Positions 51,630 to 59,218 of a stretch of 64,000 nucleotides of DNA are shown here, in pieces (the first letter of the stretch is position 1; every line of letters starts with the position of its first letter). Source of the DNA: Candidatus Aquidulcis sp. (GTDB lineage Bacteria; Chloroflexota; Anaerolineae; UBA4142); assembly GCA_020723345.1 (NCBI GenBank), contig DYJA01000012.1, forward strand, positions 1-64,000. The letters run 5' to 3'. Position numbers and translations under genes: made by a program. The notes beneath the pieces were generated by a model. That model had not been told where the DNA came from and did no database searches. It worked only from the letters and a program-made list of their open reading frames with translations.

Positions 51630-54470
51630 ATGTTTTTTGATGGCGGGTTGATCAAGCGGATCCAACTTTTCTGTGACAATTTGGGCCAATTTGCTGCTGA
51701 TACGGAATTCTGGAATGCTCGGCTTCAAGAACTCTTGCCGCGCCAGGAGCAAAATAGCATTGCAGCGATTGATGCACAATACTCGAAATCCATGACGATG
51801 GCCAAATCGGCTTACGACGCCGTGCTGGCGAAAGCGACTCGGGGAATCAATGATATCGAGCAAAGTGGAGATTTACTGTTTGCTCCGTGGAACGATTCTC
51901 GCTGGCTGGAGTGGACCCCTACATTAGGAGACGGAGCAAATCGTTTCATACGTATCGGAGAGTTGGTCGAATTCGGGCAGTGGCATAAACTGACAATGCC
52001 TGCTCTCCTCCATATCATTGGAGGACAATCACTTCTACTCAAAGTGCCAGGTGTAGAGAAACCGGGGGCTGTCCAACTCGTCCAATCTTTGCTCCTCCGA
52101 TTGCTTTTGGCTATTCCACCGGGCAAGTTGCGGTTTCTTTTCATAGATCCCGTAGGACTTGGGCAAAATGTTGCTCCCTTCATGCACCTTGCGGACTTCG
52201 ACGATGCTTATATTACAGGGAAGGCTTGGACAGAGTCACAGCATATCGAGCAGCGATTAGCTGACATGACGGAGCATATGGAAAATGTGATTCAGAAGTA
52301 TTTACGAAATCAATTTAGTAGTATTGAAGACTATAACATCCAAGCAGGTAAAGTGGCTGAGCCGTATCGCACTTTGGTGGTGATGGATTTTCCTGTTAAC
52401 TTTAGTGACGCGGCCGCCCGTCGCTTGGTCAGTATCGCACAAAATGGTCCTCGCTGCGGTGTATATACGGTCGTTTTGAATGATACCACCAAGCCCTTAC
52501 CCTACGGGTTCAATATTGCTGATTTGGAGCGATTTGCCACAGTTCTCTTCTCGGACAAAGGTCACCTCGTTTGGCAAGATAACGATCTCAAAGATTGTCA
52601 GTTGAAACCCGATTCTCCACCGGGTGTGGAGCTATTTGACAAGCTTGTCAAAGTCGTCGGGGAAACAGCTAGAGAATCCAACAAAGTAGAAGTTCCATTC
52701 GAGCGAATAGCCTTGCCGCGAGCACAATGGTGGACAGGAAACAGCCAGATTGAACTACGCGTTTCATTGGGACCTGTCGGTGCACGCAAAATTCAATACC
52801 TCGACCTCGGCAAAGGAACGGCGCAACATGTACTAGTTGCAGGCAAGACCGGTTCTGGAAAATCCACGTTGCTACACACGCTGATCACGAATATTGCGCT
52901 AACGTATAGCCCTATCGAAGTTGAACTCTACCTGATTGATTTCAAGAAAGGCGTTGAGTTCAAAACGTATGCTACACACCAACTACCACACGCGCGTGTC
53001 ATCGCGATCGAGAGTGAGCGCGAATTCGGTTTGAGTGTACTGCAAGGACTGGACACCGAATTGAAACGCCGAGGGGATCTCTTTCGTGCCATTGGTGTGG
53101 ATAGCTTGACAGACTATCGTCAAAAGAGCGGCAAACCAATGCCCAGGGTGTTACTCTTGGTAGATGAGTTCCAGGAGTTCTTCATCGAAGATGATGCAAC
53201 AGCGTCACAATCGGCACAGATATTGGATCGTTTGGTTCGGCAGGGGCGTGCGTTCGGTATCCATATCCTGTTGGGTTCGCAAACGCTTGCCGGTGCGTAT
53301 ACACTTGCTCGTAGCACTATTGATCAAATGGCAGTCCGTATTGCGTTGTTGTGTAGTGAAGCAGATTCCCGTCTCATTCTCGCTGATGATAATCCCGCAG
53401 CCAGGCTACTTTCCCGACCGGGCGAGGCGATCTACAATGCCTCCAATGGTATGGTTGAGGGCAATAACCGATTCCAAGTGGCTTGGTTACCTGAAGACAA
53501 ACATGAGAACTATCTGAAACATGTACGAGCACTAGTGAACGACCATAAATATCAATCGCTGCATACCCAAATAGTTTTCGAGGGCAACGTACCCGCCGAA
53601 GTGCAAAAAAACCATGCACTCCACGATTTGCTGATGTCTCCAGCATTGCCCACGCCACCTCGAGTGTTGTGTGCTTGGGTTGGTGAGCCAGTCGCGATTC
53701 GCGAATCGGTCTCCGCTAATTTTCGTCGGCAGAGTGGGAGCAATCTACTTATCGTCGGTCAAAACGACGAGGCGGCATTGGCTATAATGGCGATTGCACT
53801 CATTAGTCTAGCCGCGCAGGTTGGGTCTACGATTGCAGGCAAAAAGAACAAAACTGAATGCAGCTTCTACATTCTTGACTTTGGCACCGCAGACCTGCCA
53901 TCTGCTGATTTGTTCAAGTCTTTGGAAAGTCAAATATCGCGCCCTATCATAGTCGGGCACCGACGTGATTTACCAGGCATGGTTAATGATTTGGCTACTG
54001 AAGTGCAATGTCGGCTGGATGCAGACAAGACGGACGCGCCACCGAAGTTTCTGTTCTTGTACGGCTTGCAACGTGCACGAGACTTGCGGCAAGAGGAGAG
54101 TTTCGGCTTATCTTCGTTTGATAGTCCGCAACCTGTCGCACCAAATCCCGCACGACAATTTTCTACCGTTTTGCGTGAAGGTCCTGATGTCGGTGTACAC
54201 ACGCTTGTTTGGTGCGATACGTTGACTAATCTGAATCGCAATCTTGATCGCCAATCTTTGCGCGAATTTGCGATGCGCGTCGTCTTTCAAATGGGCGCGG
54301 AAGATTCTGCCAACTTGATTGACTCGCCCGCCGCGAGCAAGTTGGGCGCGCACCGCGCGTTGTTCTACAGTGAAGACGAAGGACGCTTGGAAAAATTCCG
54401 TCCGTATGCTATCCCAGTCCAGCAGTGGCTCGATTGGGCAGGGCAACAACTGAAAAAGAAATCGCGATAA
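51630..54470 (+). CDS. FtsK/SpoIIIE-type ATPase (EssC/EccC-like)
   Basis: A 946-residue soluble ATPase with three FtsK-like modules. The first (about 85-335; FIDPVGLGQNVAPFMHLADF region) lacks a Walker A. The second has Walker A GKTGSGKST (405-413), LIDFKKGVEF and Walker B VLLLVDEF (507-514), followed by RQGRAFGIHILLGSQ. The third (about 660-946) is degenerate. In EccC/EssC, chained FtsK modules drive and gate type VII export. Unlike those, no membrane helix is seen. ATG 51630 has GAGG five bases upstream. The last about 80 codons return to the GCGC-rich style of the chromosome. Confidence 0.85.
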   Translation: MFFDGGLIKRIQLFCDNLGQFAADTEFWNARLQELLPRQEQNSIAAIDAQYSKSMTMAKSAYDAVLAKATRGINDIEQSGDLLFAPWNDSRWLEWTPTLGDGANRFIRIGELVEFGQWHKLTMPALLHIIGGQSLLLKVPGVEKPGAVQLVQSLLLRLLLAIPPGKLRFLFIDPVGLGQNVAPFMHLADFDDAYITGKAWTESQHIEQRLADMTEHMENVIQKYLRNQFSSIEDYNIQAGKVAEPYRTLVVMDFPVNFSDAAARRLVSIAQNGPRCGVYTVVLNDTTKPLPYGFNIADLERFATVLFSDKGHLVWQDNDLKDCQLKPDSPPGVELFDKLVKVVGETARESNKVEVPFERIALPRAQWWTGNSQIELRVSLGPVGARKIQYLDLGKGTAQHVLVAGKTGSGKSTLLHTLITNIALTYSPIEVELYLIDFKKGVEFKTYATHQLPHARVIAIESEREFGLSVLQGLDTELKRRGDLFRAIGVDSLTDYRQKSGKPMPRVLLLVDEFQEFFIEDDATASQSAQILDRLVRQGRAFGIHILLGSQTLAGAYTLARSTIDQMAVRIALLCSEADSRLILADDNPAARLLSRPGEAIYNASNGMVEGNNRFQVAWLPEDKHENYLKHVRALVNDHKYQSLHTQIVFEGNVPAEVQKNHALHDLLMSPALPTPPRVLCAWVGEPVAIRESVSANFRRQSGSNLLIVGQNDEAALAIMAIALISLAAQVGSTIAGKKNKTECSFYILDFGTADLPSADLFKSLESQISRPIIVGHRRDLPGMVNDLATEVQCRLDADKTDAPPKFLFLYGLQRARDLRQEESFGLSSFDSPQPVAPNPARQFSTVLREGPDVGVHTLVWCDTLTNLNRNLDRQSLREFAMRVVFQMGAEDSANLIDSPAASKLGAHRALFYSEDEGRLEKFRPYAIPVQQWLDWAGQQLKKKSR

Positions 54471-55276
54471 TCAGACAGGAAAAATCGAAAATCGAAAATC
54501 GAAAATCGAAAATTTCCGTCATCCTTCTCACCCACAACGAACAAAAACACATTCGCGCTTGTCTTGTCTCCGTGCGCGATTTCGCGGACGAACTGCTCGT
54601 GCTCGACGATTGCAGCACCGACGACACGGTTGCGATCGCGCGCGAAATGGGCGCGCGCGTCGAGTCGCGCAAACTCGACAACTTTCCCAATCAGCGCAAC
54701 GCCGCGATCGAACTTGCGCGCGGCGACTGGATTTTCTTCATCGACGCAGACGAACGCGCGACACCGGAGGTGGGACGGGAAATTCTTCACGCAACACGCA
54801 ACACGCAACACGTCGGCTTTTGGATTCCCCGCCGCAACATCCTCTTCGGCAAGGAGATTCGCCACACCGGCTGGTCGCCGGATTATCAGCCGCGCGTGAT
54901 GAGAAAAGGGTTCGCCCGTTTCGATCCGGCGCGCGAGGTGCACGAATTGGTCGTGTGGGACGGCGCGGTCGGCTATTTGCGCGAGCCGCTGATTCACTAC
55001 AACTACGAGACGCCCGCGCAATTTCGCAAGAAGCAAATCGTGTACACGCGGTACGAGGCGCAAGTGTGGTTCGCGGAAGGCAAGCGCGCGCGGGGGCGCG
55101 GCGCAATCGGTCAACCGCTGCGCGAATTTTTGCGTCGCTATATTTCGCTGCAAGGTTGGCGCGATGGCGGACACGGTTTGTTGCTCAGCGTGTTGATGGC
55201 ATATTACGCGTTCGTGCGCTGGCGAATGTTGCGCGAGATGCAAATTTCGCCGCTTGGTGGTAGAATAGAGGCATGA
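54425..55276 (+). CDS. GT2-family glycosyltransferase (LPS core type)
   Basis: A 283-residue GT-A transferase of the WaaE/KdtX type: ISVILLTHNEQKHIRACL, VLDDCSTDDTV, FFIDADERAT, and REVHELVVWDG. The start is uncertain: no ATG precedes the conserved core, only GTG 54425 or TTG 54434, both inside the ATPase gene. The segment between is aaaatcg words (54483-54516) encoding KSKIENRKSKI. acgcaac words at 54788-54812 encode residues about 122-129. An inserted repeat may have replaced the original start. Confidence 0.82.
   Translation: MARLGRATTEKEIAIIRQEKSKIENRKSKISVILLTHNEQKHIRACLVSVRDFADELLVLDDCSTDDTVAIAREMGARVESRKLDNFPNQRNAAIELARGDWIFFIDADERATPEVGREILHATRNTQHVGFWIPRRNILFGKEIRHTGWSPDYQPRVMRKGFARFDPAREVHELVVWDGAVGYLREPLIHYNYETPAQFRKKQIVYTRYEAQVWFAEGKRARGRGAIGQPLREFLRRYISLQGWRDGGHGLLLSVLMAYYAFVRWRMLREMQISPLGGRIEA
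54483..54516. repeat. aaaatcg heptamer words at the start of a GT2 gene
   Basis: Four exact 7-base words (aaaatcg) directly before the conserved start of the glycosyltransferase core, right after the ATPase stop. Confidence 0.8.
54788..54812. repeat. acgcaac heptamer words in a GT2 gene
   Basis: Three exact acgcaac words read in frame as HATRNTQHV, between EVGREIL and GFWIPRRN. Confidence 0.75.
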
Positions 55277-55518
55277 GTGCGATGGATGCTTTGGCGAAAG
55301 CCGGGATCAGTCGAGCGGCTGACATTCCGCTGGAATGGTTGGAGGAATTTGAGGCGGCGGCGCGGCGTCCGCTGGCGCTGCGAATGCGGTACGCGTTCAT
55401 CCATACGTACAAGCCAGTTCTGGATGATGCGACGTACCGTTCGTTCGATACGATGGAAGACTATCGCCAGTGGTGCGAAAAGAATTTGCCCGTGTGGTTA
55501 GGTTATGCCCGCCTTTGA
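55273..55518 (+). CDS. small hypothetical protein paired with a nucleotidyltransferase
   Basis: An 81-residue protein of unknown family, helical with Trp-rich ends (LEWLEEFE, YRQWCEKNLPVWLGY). ATG overlaps the GT2 stop (ATGA) and its 3' end overlaps the next gene by 14 bases. Tight coupling to a nucleotidyltransferase suggests a partner role, perhaps in a toxin-antitoxin-like pair (inference). Confidence 0.6.
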   Translation: MSAMDALAKAGISRAADIPLEWLEEFEAAARRPLALRMRYAFIHTYKPVLDDATYRSFDTMEDYRQWCEKNLPVWLGYARL

Positions 55519-55975
55519 ATATCGCCAAGCGGAAGAGATTCGCGAGGCGTTCGCGCGTCATCAAGTTCGCTACTTGTTTATCGGCAAATCAGGAGCAATC
55601 CTGCTTGGCTTTCCAGACACAACCCAGGATGCCGACTTGTTTGCTGAACGCACGGCGGAGAACGGACGCGCGTTGGCGCAATCGTTGCGCGAGTTGGGTT
55701 TTGCGCTGACGGACGCGCAGGCAAGCGAAATCGAACGGGGCAAAGATTTCATCCAACTCAAGAATGGTCCCTTCGATCTCGATCTGATCTTTGCGCCGGA
55801 TGGCATCGAACGATTCAGCGACGCGTGGGCGCGCCATATCGAGGTGGAAGGGTTTCCGGTTTGCCACATTGACGACATCATCGCGAGTAAAGCCGCGACC
55901 AATCGGCAAAAAGATCGCGAGTCCTTGCCACGGCTGCGCGCGTTCCGCGAATATTGGCTTGGACGACAGCAATGA
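55505..55975 (+). CDS. nucleotidyltransferase-fold protein (AbiEii/DUF6036-like)
   Basis: A 156-residue protein with a Pol-beta-type nucleotidyltransferase core. GKSGAILLGFPDTTQDADLF (about 27-46) has the GxS region and an Asp pair, and FDLDLIF (about 88-94) gives the third Asp. A conserved C-terminal helix holds DIIASKAATNRQKDRESLPRL. This fold serves as toxin in AbiE-type systems and also has metabolic members. Partner candidate is the 81-residue gene upstream. Confidence 0.72.
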   Translation: MPAFEYRQAEEIREAFARHQVRYLFIGKSGAILLGFPDTTQDADLFAERTAENGRALAQSLRELGFALTDAQASEIERGKDFIQLKNGPFDLDLIFAPDGIERFSDAWARHIEVEGFPVCHIDDIIASKAATNRQKDRESLPRLRAFREYWLGRQQ

Positions 55976-56472
55976 GCCAAGACGTTCTCGTTCTCAACCA
56001 GAATTACGAACCGCTGAATGTCTGCCGTACCAAACGCGCGGTCGTTCTCCTCATCAACGGCAAAGCGGAAATCGTCGTCAACAGTCGCGGCTACATTCGC
56101 ACGCCGACGGCGAAATTTCCGCGCCCTTCCGTGATTCGTCTGGCGAACCAGGTGCGCCGCCCGCGCCTGCGCGTATCGCTCACGCGCCGCGCGATCTTTC
56201 GCCGCGATAATTTCACGTGTCAGTATTGCGGTATTCAGTCGAATCATTTGACGATTGATCACGTAATGCCGCGCCATCGCGGCGGCGCGCACGTCTGGGA
56301 AAACGTCGTCAGCGCGTGTCCCGAGTGCAATCGCAAGAAAGGCGGCAAGACGCTTGCCGATGCGCGCATGGCGCTGCGGCGCAAGCCGGTCGAACCGAGC
56401 GCGAACGCGCGCGTGCTCTTCGCGCATTATCTCGCGCAGTACGACGACTGGTCGCCTTTCCTCTCTGAATAA
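55972..56472 (+). CDS. HNH endonuclease
   Basis: A 166-residue protein with a typical stand-alone HNH layout. N-terminal VLVLNQNYEPLNVC, then Zn Cys pair CQYCG, HNH core LTIDHVMPRHRGG..WENVVSACPECNRKKG (second CxxC). Such proteins are common chromosomal HNH nucleases of unclear role (restriction or repair). ATG overlaps the upstream stop by four bases. Confidence 0.88.
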   Translation: MSQDVLVLNQNYEPLNVCRTKRAVVLLINGKAEIVVNSRGYIRTPTAKFPRPSVIRLANQVRRPRLRVSLTRRAIFRRDNFTCQYCGIQSNHLTIDHVMPRHRGGAHVWENVVSACPECNRKKGGKTLADARMALRRKPVEPSANARVLFAHYLAQYDDWSPFLSE

Positions 56473-56474
56473 AG

Positions 56475-56499
56475 AACGCCCACCGCGCCGGTGGGCGTT
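56475..56499. terminator. terminator between convergent HNH and CHASE2-cyclase genes
   Basis: A perfect 10-bp stem AACGCCCACC/GGTGGGCGTT with a 5-base loop, three bases after the HNH stop and overlapping the stop of the minus-strand gene. It is short of a T-run but well placed for both. Confidence 0.6.
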
Positions 56500-58378
56500 A
56501 GATTTGTGCGGCGGGCAAATCCACAGCCGCGTCTGTTTCCTCTTCCAATTCCATCGGCAAAAAAACCTGCCATACTTGGTGCGGGTCCGTTTCGCGGCGC
56601 AGTTTGATCGGTTTGACTTCGCGCGTTTGAAATTCGTCGCCAATCTGCGCAAAAGTTGGCGCGTCGATAAAAATGCTGCGCTCCGGTTTCACGGCGAGGC
56701 GTTCCGCGACGCTGACGATTTCCCCGACGATGGTGTAATCGGCGTGCGCGGCAGAACCGATGCGCCCCGCGATCACGTTCCCCGTCGTAATGCCGATGCC
56801 CACTTTGAGCGCGCGTTCTTTGGATTTTTTTTCGTTGAGTTGGACGATCTCGCGTTTGATCTCCAGCGCCGCGTGCATCGCGCAGCGCGCGTGGTCGGAT
56901 TGATCGAGCAGGAGATTCCAGGTCGCCATGATTTCTTCGCCCGTGTGCTTGGTGACCGCGCCGTTGTAGCGAAAGACCGCGGCGACGATCAGCGCGGCAT
57001 ATTGATTGAGCAGATCGAACAACGCGGCGGGCGTGAGCGACGCGCCATAGCGCGTCAGATCGCGCAGATCGACACACATGACTGAAACCGCGCGGCGCGC
57101 GCCTCCCAGCAGCAAGATCCCCTCGTCGAAATCGGTCGTCACTTGGTCGATCGATTCGGGCGCGACGTAGCGTCGAAACAAGCGCGTAATGGAGTCGCGC
57201 CGGCGTTCCTGCGAAAAATAGCGAAATATCATCGCGCCGATGAACGCGAGAAACAGCGCGACGATTGGGTAGAACGGCTGAACGAGGACGCCGTCGTTGA
57301 ACATCTGGAACGCGTAACCCAAGTAGAGGAGGAAATAGATGATCGTGAGCGCGAACGCGGTCAGCAAGCGAAAATGGGGCAGGGTCGCGCCGGCAAGAAT
57401 TGCCAGCAAAAATACCATCACGATTTCAGTCAGCCGATTTTGCTGAACCACAAAGCGATTGCCCAAGATCGTTTCGATGACGCTCGCGTGAATCTCGACG
57501 GCATAGGCGCGAGGGTTGGACAGCAGCGGCGTAGCGAAATCTTCCGGTCGCGCGGTACTCCGCATTCCGATCAAGACGATCTTGTCGCGCAGGGTTTCCA
57601 GATTGGCGCGTCCGCGCAAGATATCTCCGGCGGAAATAACGCGTTGCGCCAATGGACCGATAAAGTTGATCTTTATTCGTCCGGCATCGTCGACCGGTAA
57701 ACGCGTCAAATCCGGCGCGCGGTTGGGCGCGGCTTGCAACGCGACAATGCCGAACGCCGGGTACCGTCGTCCCGCGGATTCGACGGCAACCCAGACGTGG
57801 CGCACCACGCCATCGGCATCCGGCGTGATCATCGCGTGCCCCAAGCGCGTCGTCGAAGTTTGCAGGGCGGGCGTTGGATCGAGCACAAAGTCAAAGCGCG
57901 GGAACGCGTGGTCGCGGGGCGGATTCCGTGTGGCTTCCACGCCGATGACCGGTTGAATGACGTTTGGCGCGCGCGCCAACGCGGCTGCCAACACGGCATC
58001 ATCGCTGGTAGATTCGGGCAGGATCAGCGCGAGTCCAACAACGCGCGGTTGCGCGGGTGTGATCGCGTTGACCAGCGCGGCGAGCGTCGCGCGCGCCCAG
58101 GGCCACGCGCCGATTTCTTTCAGACTGGCATCGTCAATCGCGACGATGACGACTTGACCGGTCGGCGGAGGCGGCTGATACAGAAAATCGGAGAGGCGCG
58201 CTGGCGCGACGCCGAGAATGCCGGAGATGATCGCGGCGGCGATGAGCAACCCGATGCCCAAACCCAACGCGCTGCCAAATTGCAGGCGCACGTAGACGCG
58301 CCGGTCGTGGAGCAGGCGCGTGATAAAAGCGCGGAACGAGGTTGAGATTTTTTTCAGCGAGCGGCGCCAGAGATCCAT
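56498..58378 (-). CDS. CHASE2-domain membrane protein with adenylate/guanylate cyclase domain
   Basis: A 626-residue receptor-like cyclase. N-terminal membrane helix (about 35-57), extracellular CHASE2 sensor (about 70-320; VIVAIDDASLKEIGAWPW), three membrane helices (about 325-400), then a class III cyclase domain (about 440-610). The first metal Asp region VMCVDLRDLTRYG is present. The second metal site, normally GD, is HTGEEIMATW, an Asp to Glu change that may lower or abolish activity. ATG 58378 overlaps the phosphatase gene by 25 bases. Confidence 0.87.
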   Translation of the reverse strand: MDLWRRSLKKISTSFRAFITRLLHDRRVYVRLQFGSALGLGIGLLIAAAIISGILGVAPARLSDFLYQPPPPTGQVVIVAIDDASLKEIGAWPWARATLAALVNAITPAQPRVVGLALILPESTSDDAVLAAALARAPNVIQPVIGVEATRNPPRDHAFPRFDFVLDPTPALQTSTTRLGHAMITPDADGVVRHVWVAVESAGRRYPAFGIVALQAAPNRAPDLTRLPVDDAGRIKINFIGPLAQRVISAGDILRGRANLETLRDKIVLIGMRSTARPEDFATPLLSNPRAYAVEIHASVIETILGNRFVVQQNRLTEIVMVFLLAILAGATLPHFRLLTAFALTIIYFLLYLGYAFQMFNDGVLVQPFYPIVALFLAFIGAMIFRYFSQERRRDSITRLFRRYVAPESIDQVTTDFDEGILLLGGARRAVSVMCVDLRDLTRYGASLTPAALFDLLNQYAALIVAAVFRYNGAVTKHTGEEIMATWNLLLDQSDHARCAMHAALEIKREIVQLNEKKSKERALKVGIGITTGNVIAGRIGSAAHADYTIVGEIVSVAERLAVKPERSIFIDAPTFAQIGDEFQTREVKPIKLRRETDPHQVWQVFLPMELEEETDAAVDLPAAQI

Positions 58379-58830
58379 GATTTGATTTTTTCGTAGCCCA
58401 GGTCGATCAAGTTTTCGAGACTTGCCGCGCAATCTTGATACTCGGCGAGCGCGCCGCCGTACGGATCGGCAACGTCGAACGTGCGGTCGATCAACTCGCT
58501 CATCAAGTGAATTTTGAACCGCACCGTTGGGAATTCCGAAGCGAGCGCGTCGCGATGACTGCGGGTCATCACGATCACGACGGCGGCTTGTTCGAGCATT
58601 TCGCGCGTGATGGTTTGTCCGCGATGCGCGGTGAGATCGAGCGCGCGTTCCGCCATCACGGTGAGCGCGTGACCGGAGGCGGGTTGGTTTTCCAATGCCC
58701 AGGTGCCCGCGGAGATTGCGGTGTAGGTCTGATCGTCACCCAGGTCATGCGCTTTGGCGTTGAACAATGCCGCTGCCATCGGCGAACGACAGACGTTCCC
58801 GGTGCAGACGAAGAGGATGGAGTGTCTCAT
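58354..58830 (-). CDS. low-molecular-weight protein tyrosine phosphatase
   Basis: A 158-residue LMW-PTP. P-loop CTGNVCRSP (Cys9, Arg15) at the N-terminus and the general-acid Asp in DVADPYGG near residue 118. It dephosphorylates phosphotyrosine; relatives such as Wzb act on polysaccharide kinases. No tyrosine kinase is in this window. Overlaps both neighbours on the minus strand. Confidence 0.92.
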   Translation of the reverse strand: MRHSILFVCTGNVCRSPMAAALFNAKAHDLGDDQTYTAISAGTWALENQPASGHALTVMAERALDLTAHRGQTITREMLEQAAVVIVMTRSHRDALASEFPTVRFKIHLMSELIDRTFDVADPYGGALAEYQDCAASLENLIDLGYEKIKSWISGAAR

Positions 58831-59147
58831 TGTTCTGAATCGAGCAAGAGGTACTCCAATTCTTGCAAACGGATGATTTGCTCGTCGTCCAAGCCCACTT
58901 CGGTTTCCTGCGCGAGCAAGTCGAGCAATTCATCGTCGAGGCGGTCATACTCTTTGGGGCTGAGGCGTGGGCGATCTCCGCCCGCCAGCGCGTAGCGTTG
59001 GAGATATTCGCGGTACTCGTCCGAGTACACCGGTTCGGCGACCGGTTTGGTCTTTTTCACAGTTGGACGCTGGACAATTTTCTTCTTTGCCGCTGCGGGT
59101 TTGGAGGATTTGGATTTTCTTTTCAGAGTGGTTTTTGATTTGGGCAT
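58827..59147 (-). CDS. small basic/acidic hypothetical protein
   Basis: A 106-residue protein. The first 40 residues are Lys/Ser/Pro-rich (KRKSKSSKPAAAKKK), the rest acidic and helical (DDELLDLLAQETEVGLDDEQ). No family recognised. It overlaps the phosphatase gene by four bases (ATGA), so they are probably co-translated. Confidence 0.65.
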   Translation of the reverse strand: MPKSKTTLKRKSKSSKPAAAKKKIVQRPTVKKTKPVAEPVYSDEYREYLQRYALAGGDRPRLSPKEYDRLDDELLDLLAQETEVGLDDEQIIRLQELEYLLLDSEQ

Positions 59148-59209
59148 GGGCTCGTCCTTTTCCAGGAACGCGCGCGGAGAAATCCGATTGGATTTGCCTG
59201 GCGTTCAAC

Positions 59210-59218
59210 ATTATACCA
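59210..59218 (-). promoter_or_regulatory. extended -10 promoter for the 59147-56498 gene run
   Basis: On the minus strand TGGTATAAT, an extended -10 with a perfect TATAAT, overlapping the stop codon of the upstream gene (59211). It would drive the small protein, phosphatase and cyclase genes. Confidence 0.5.
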
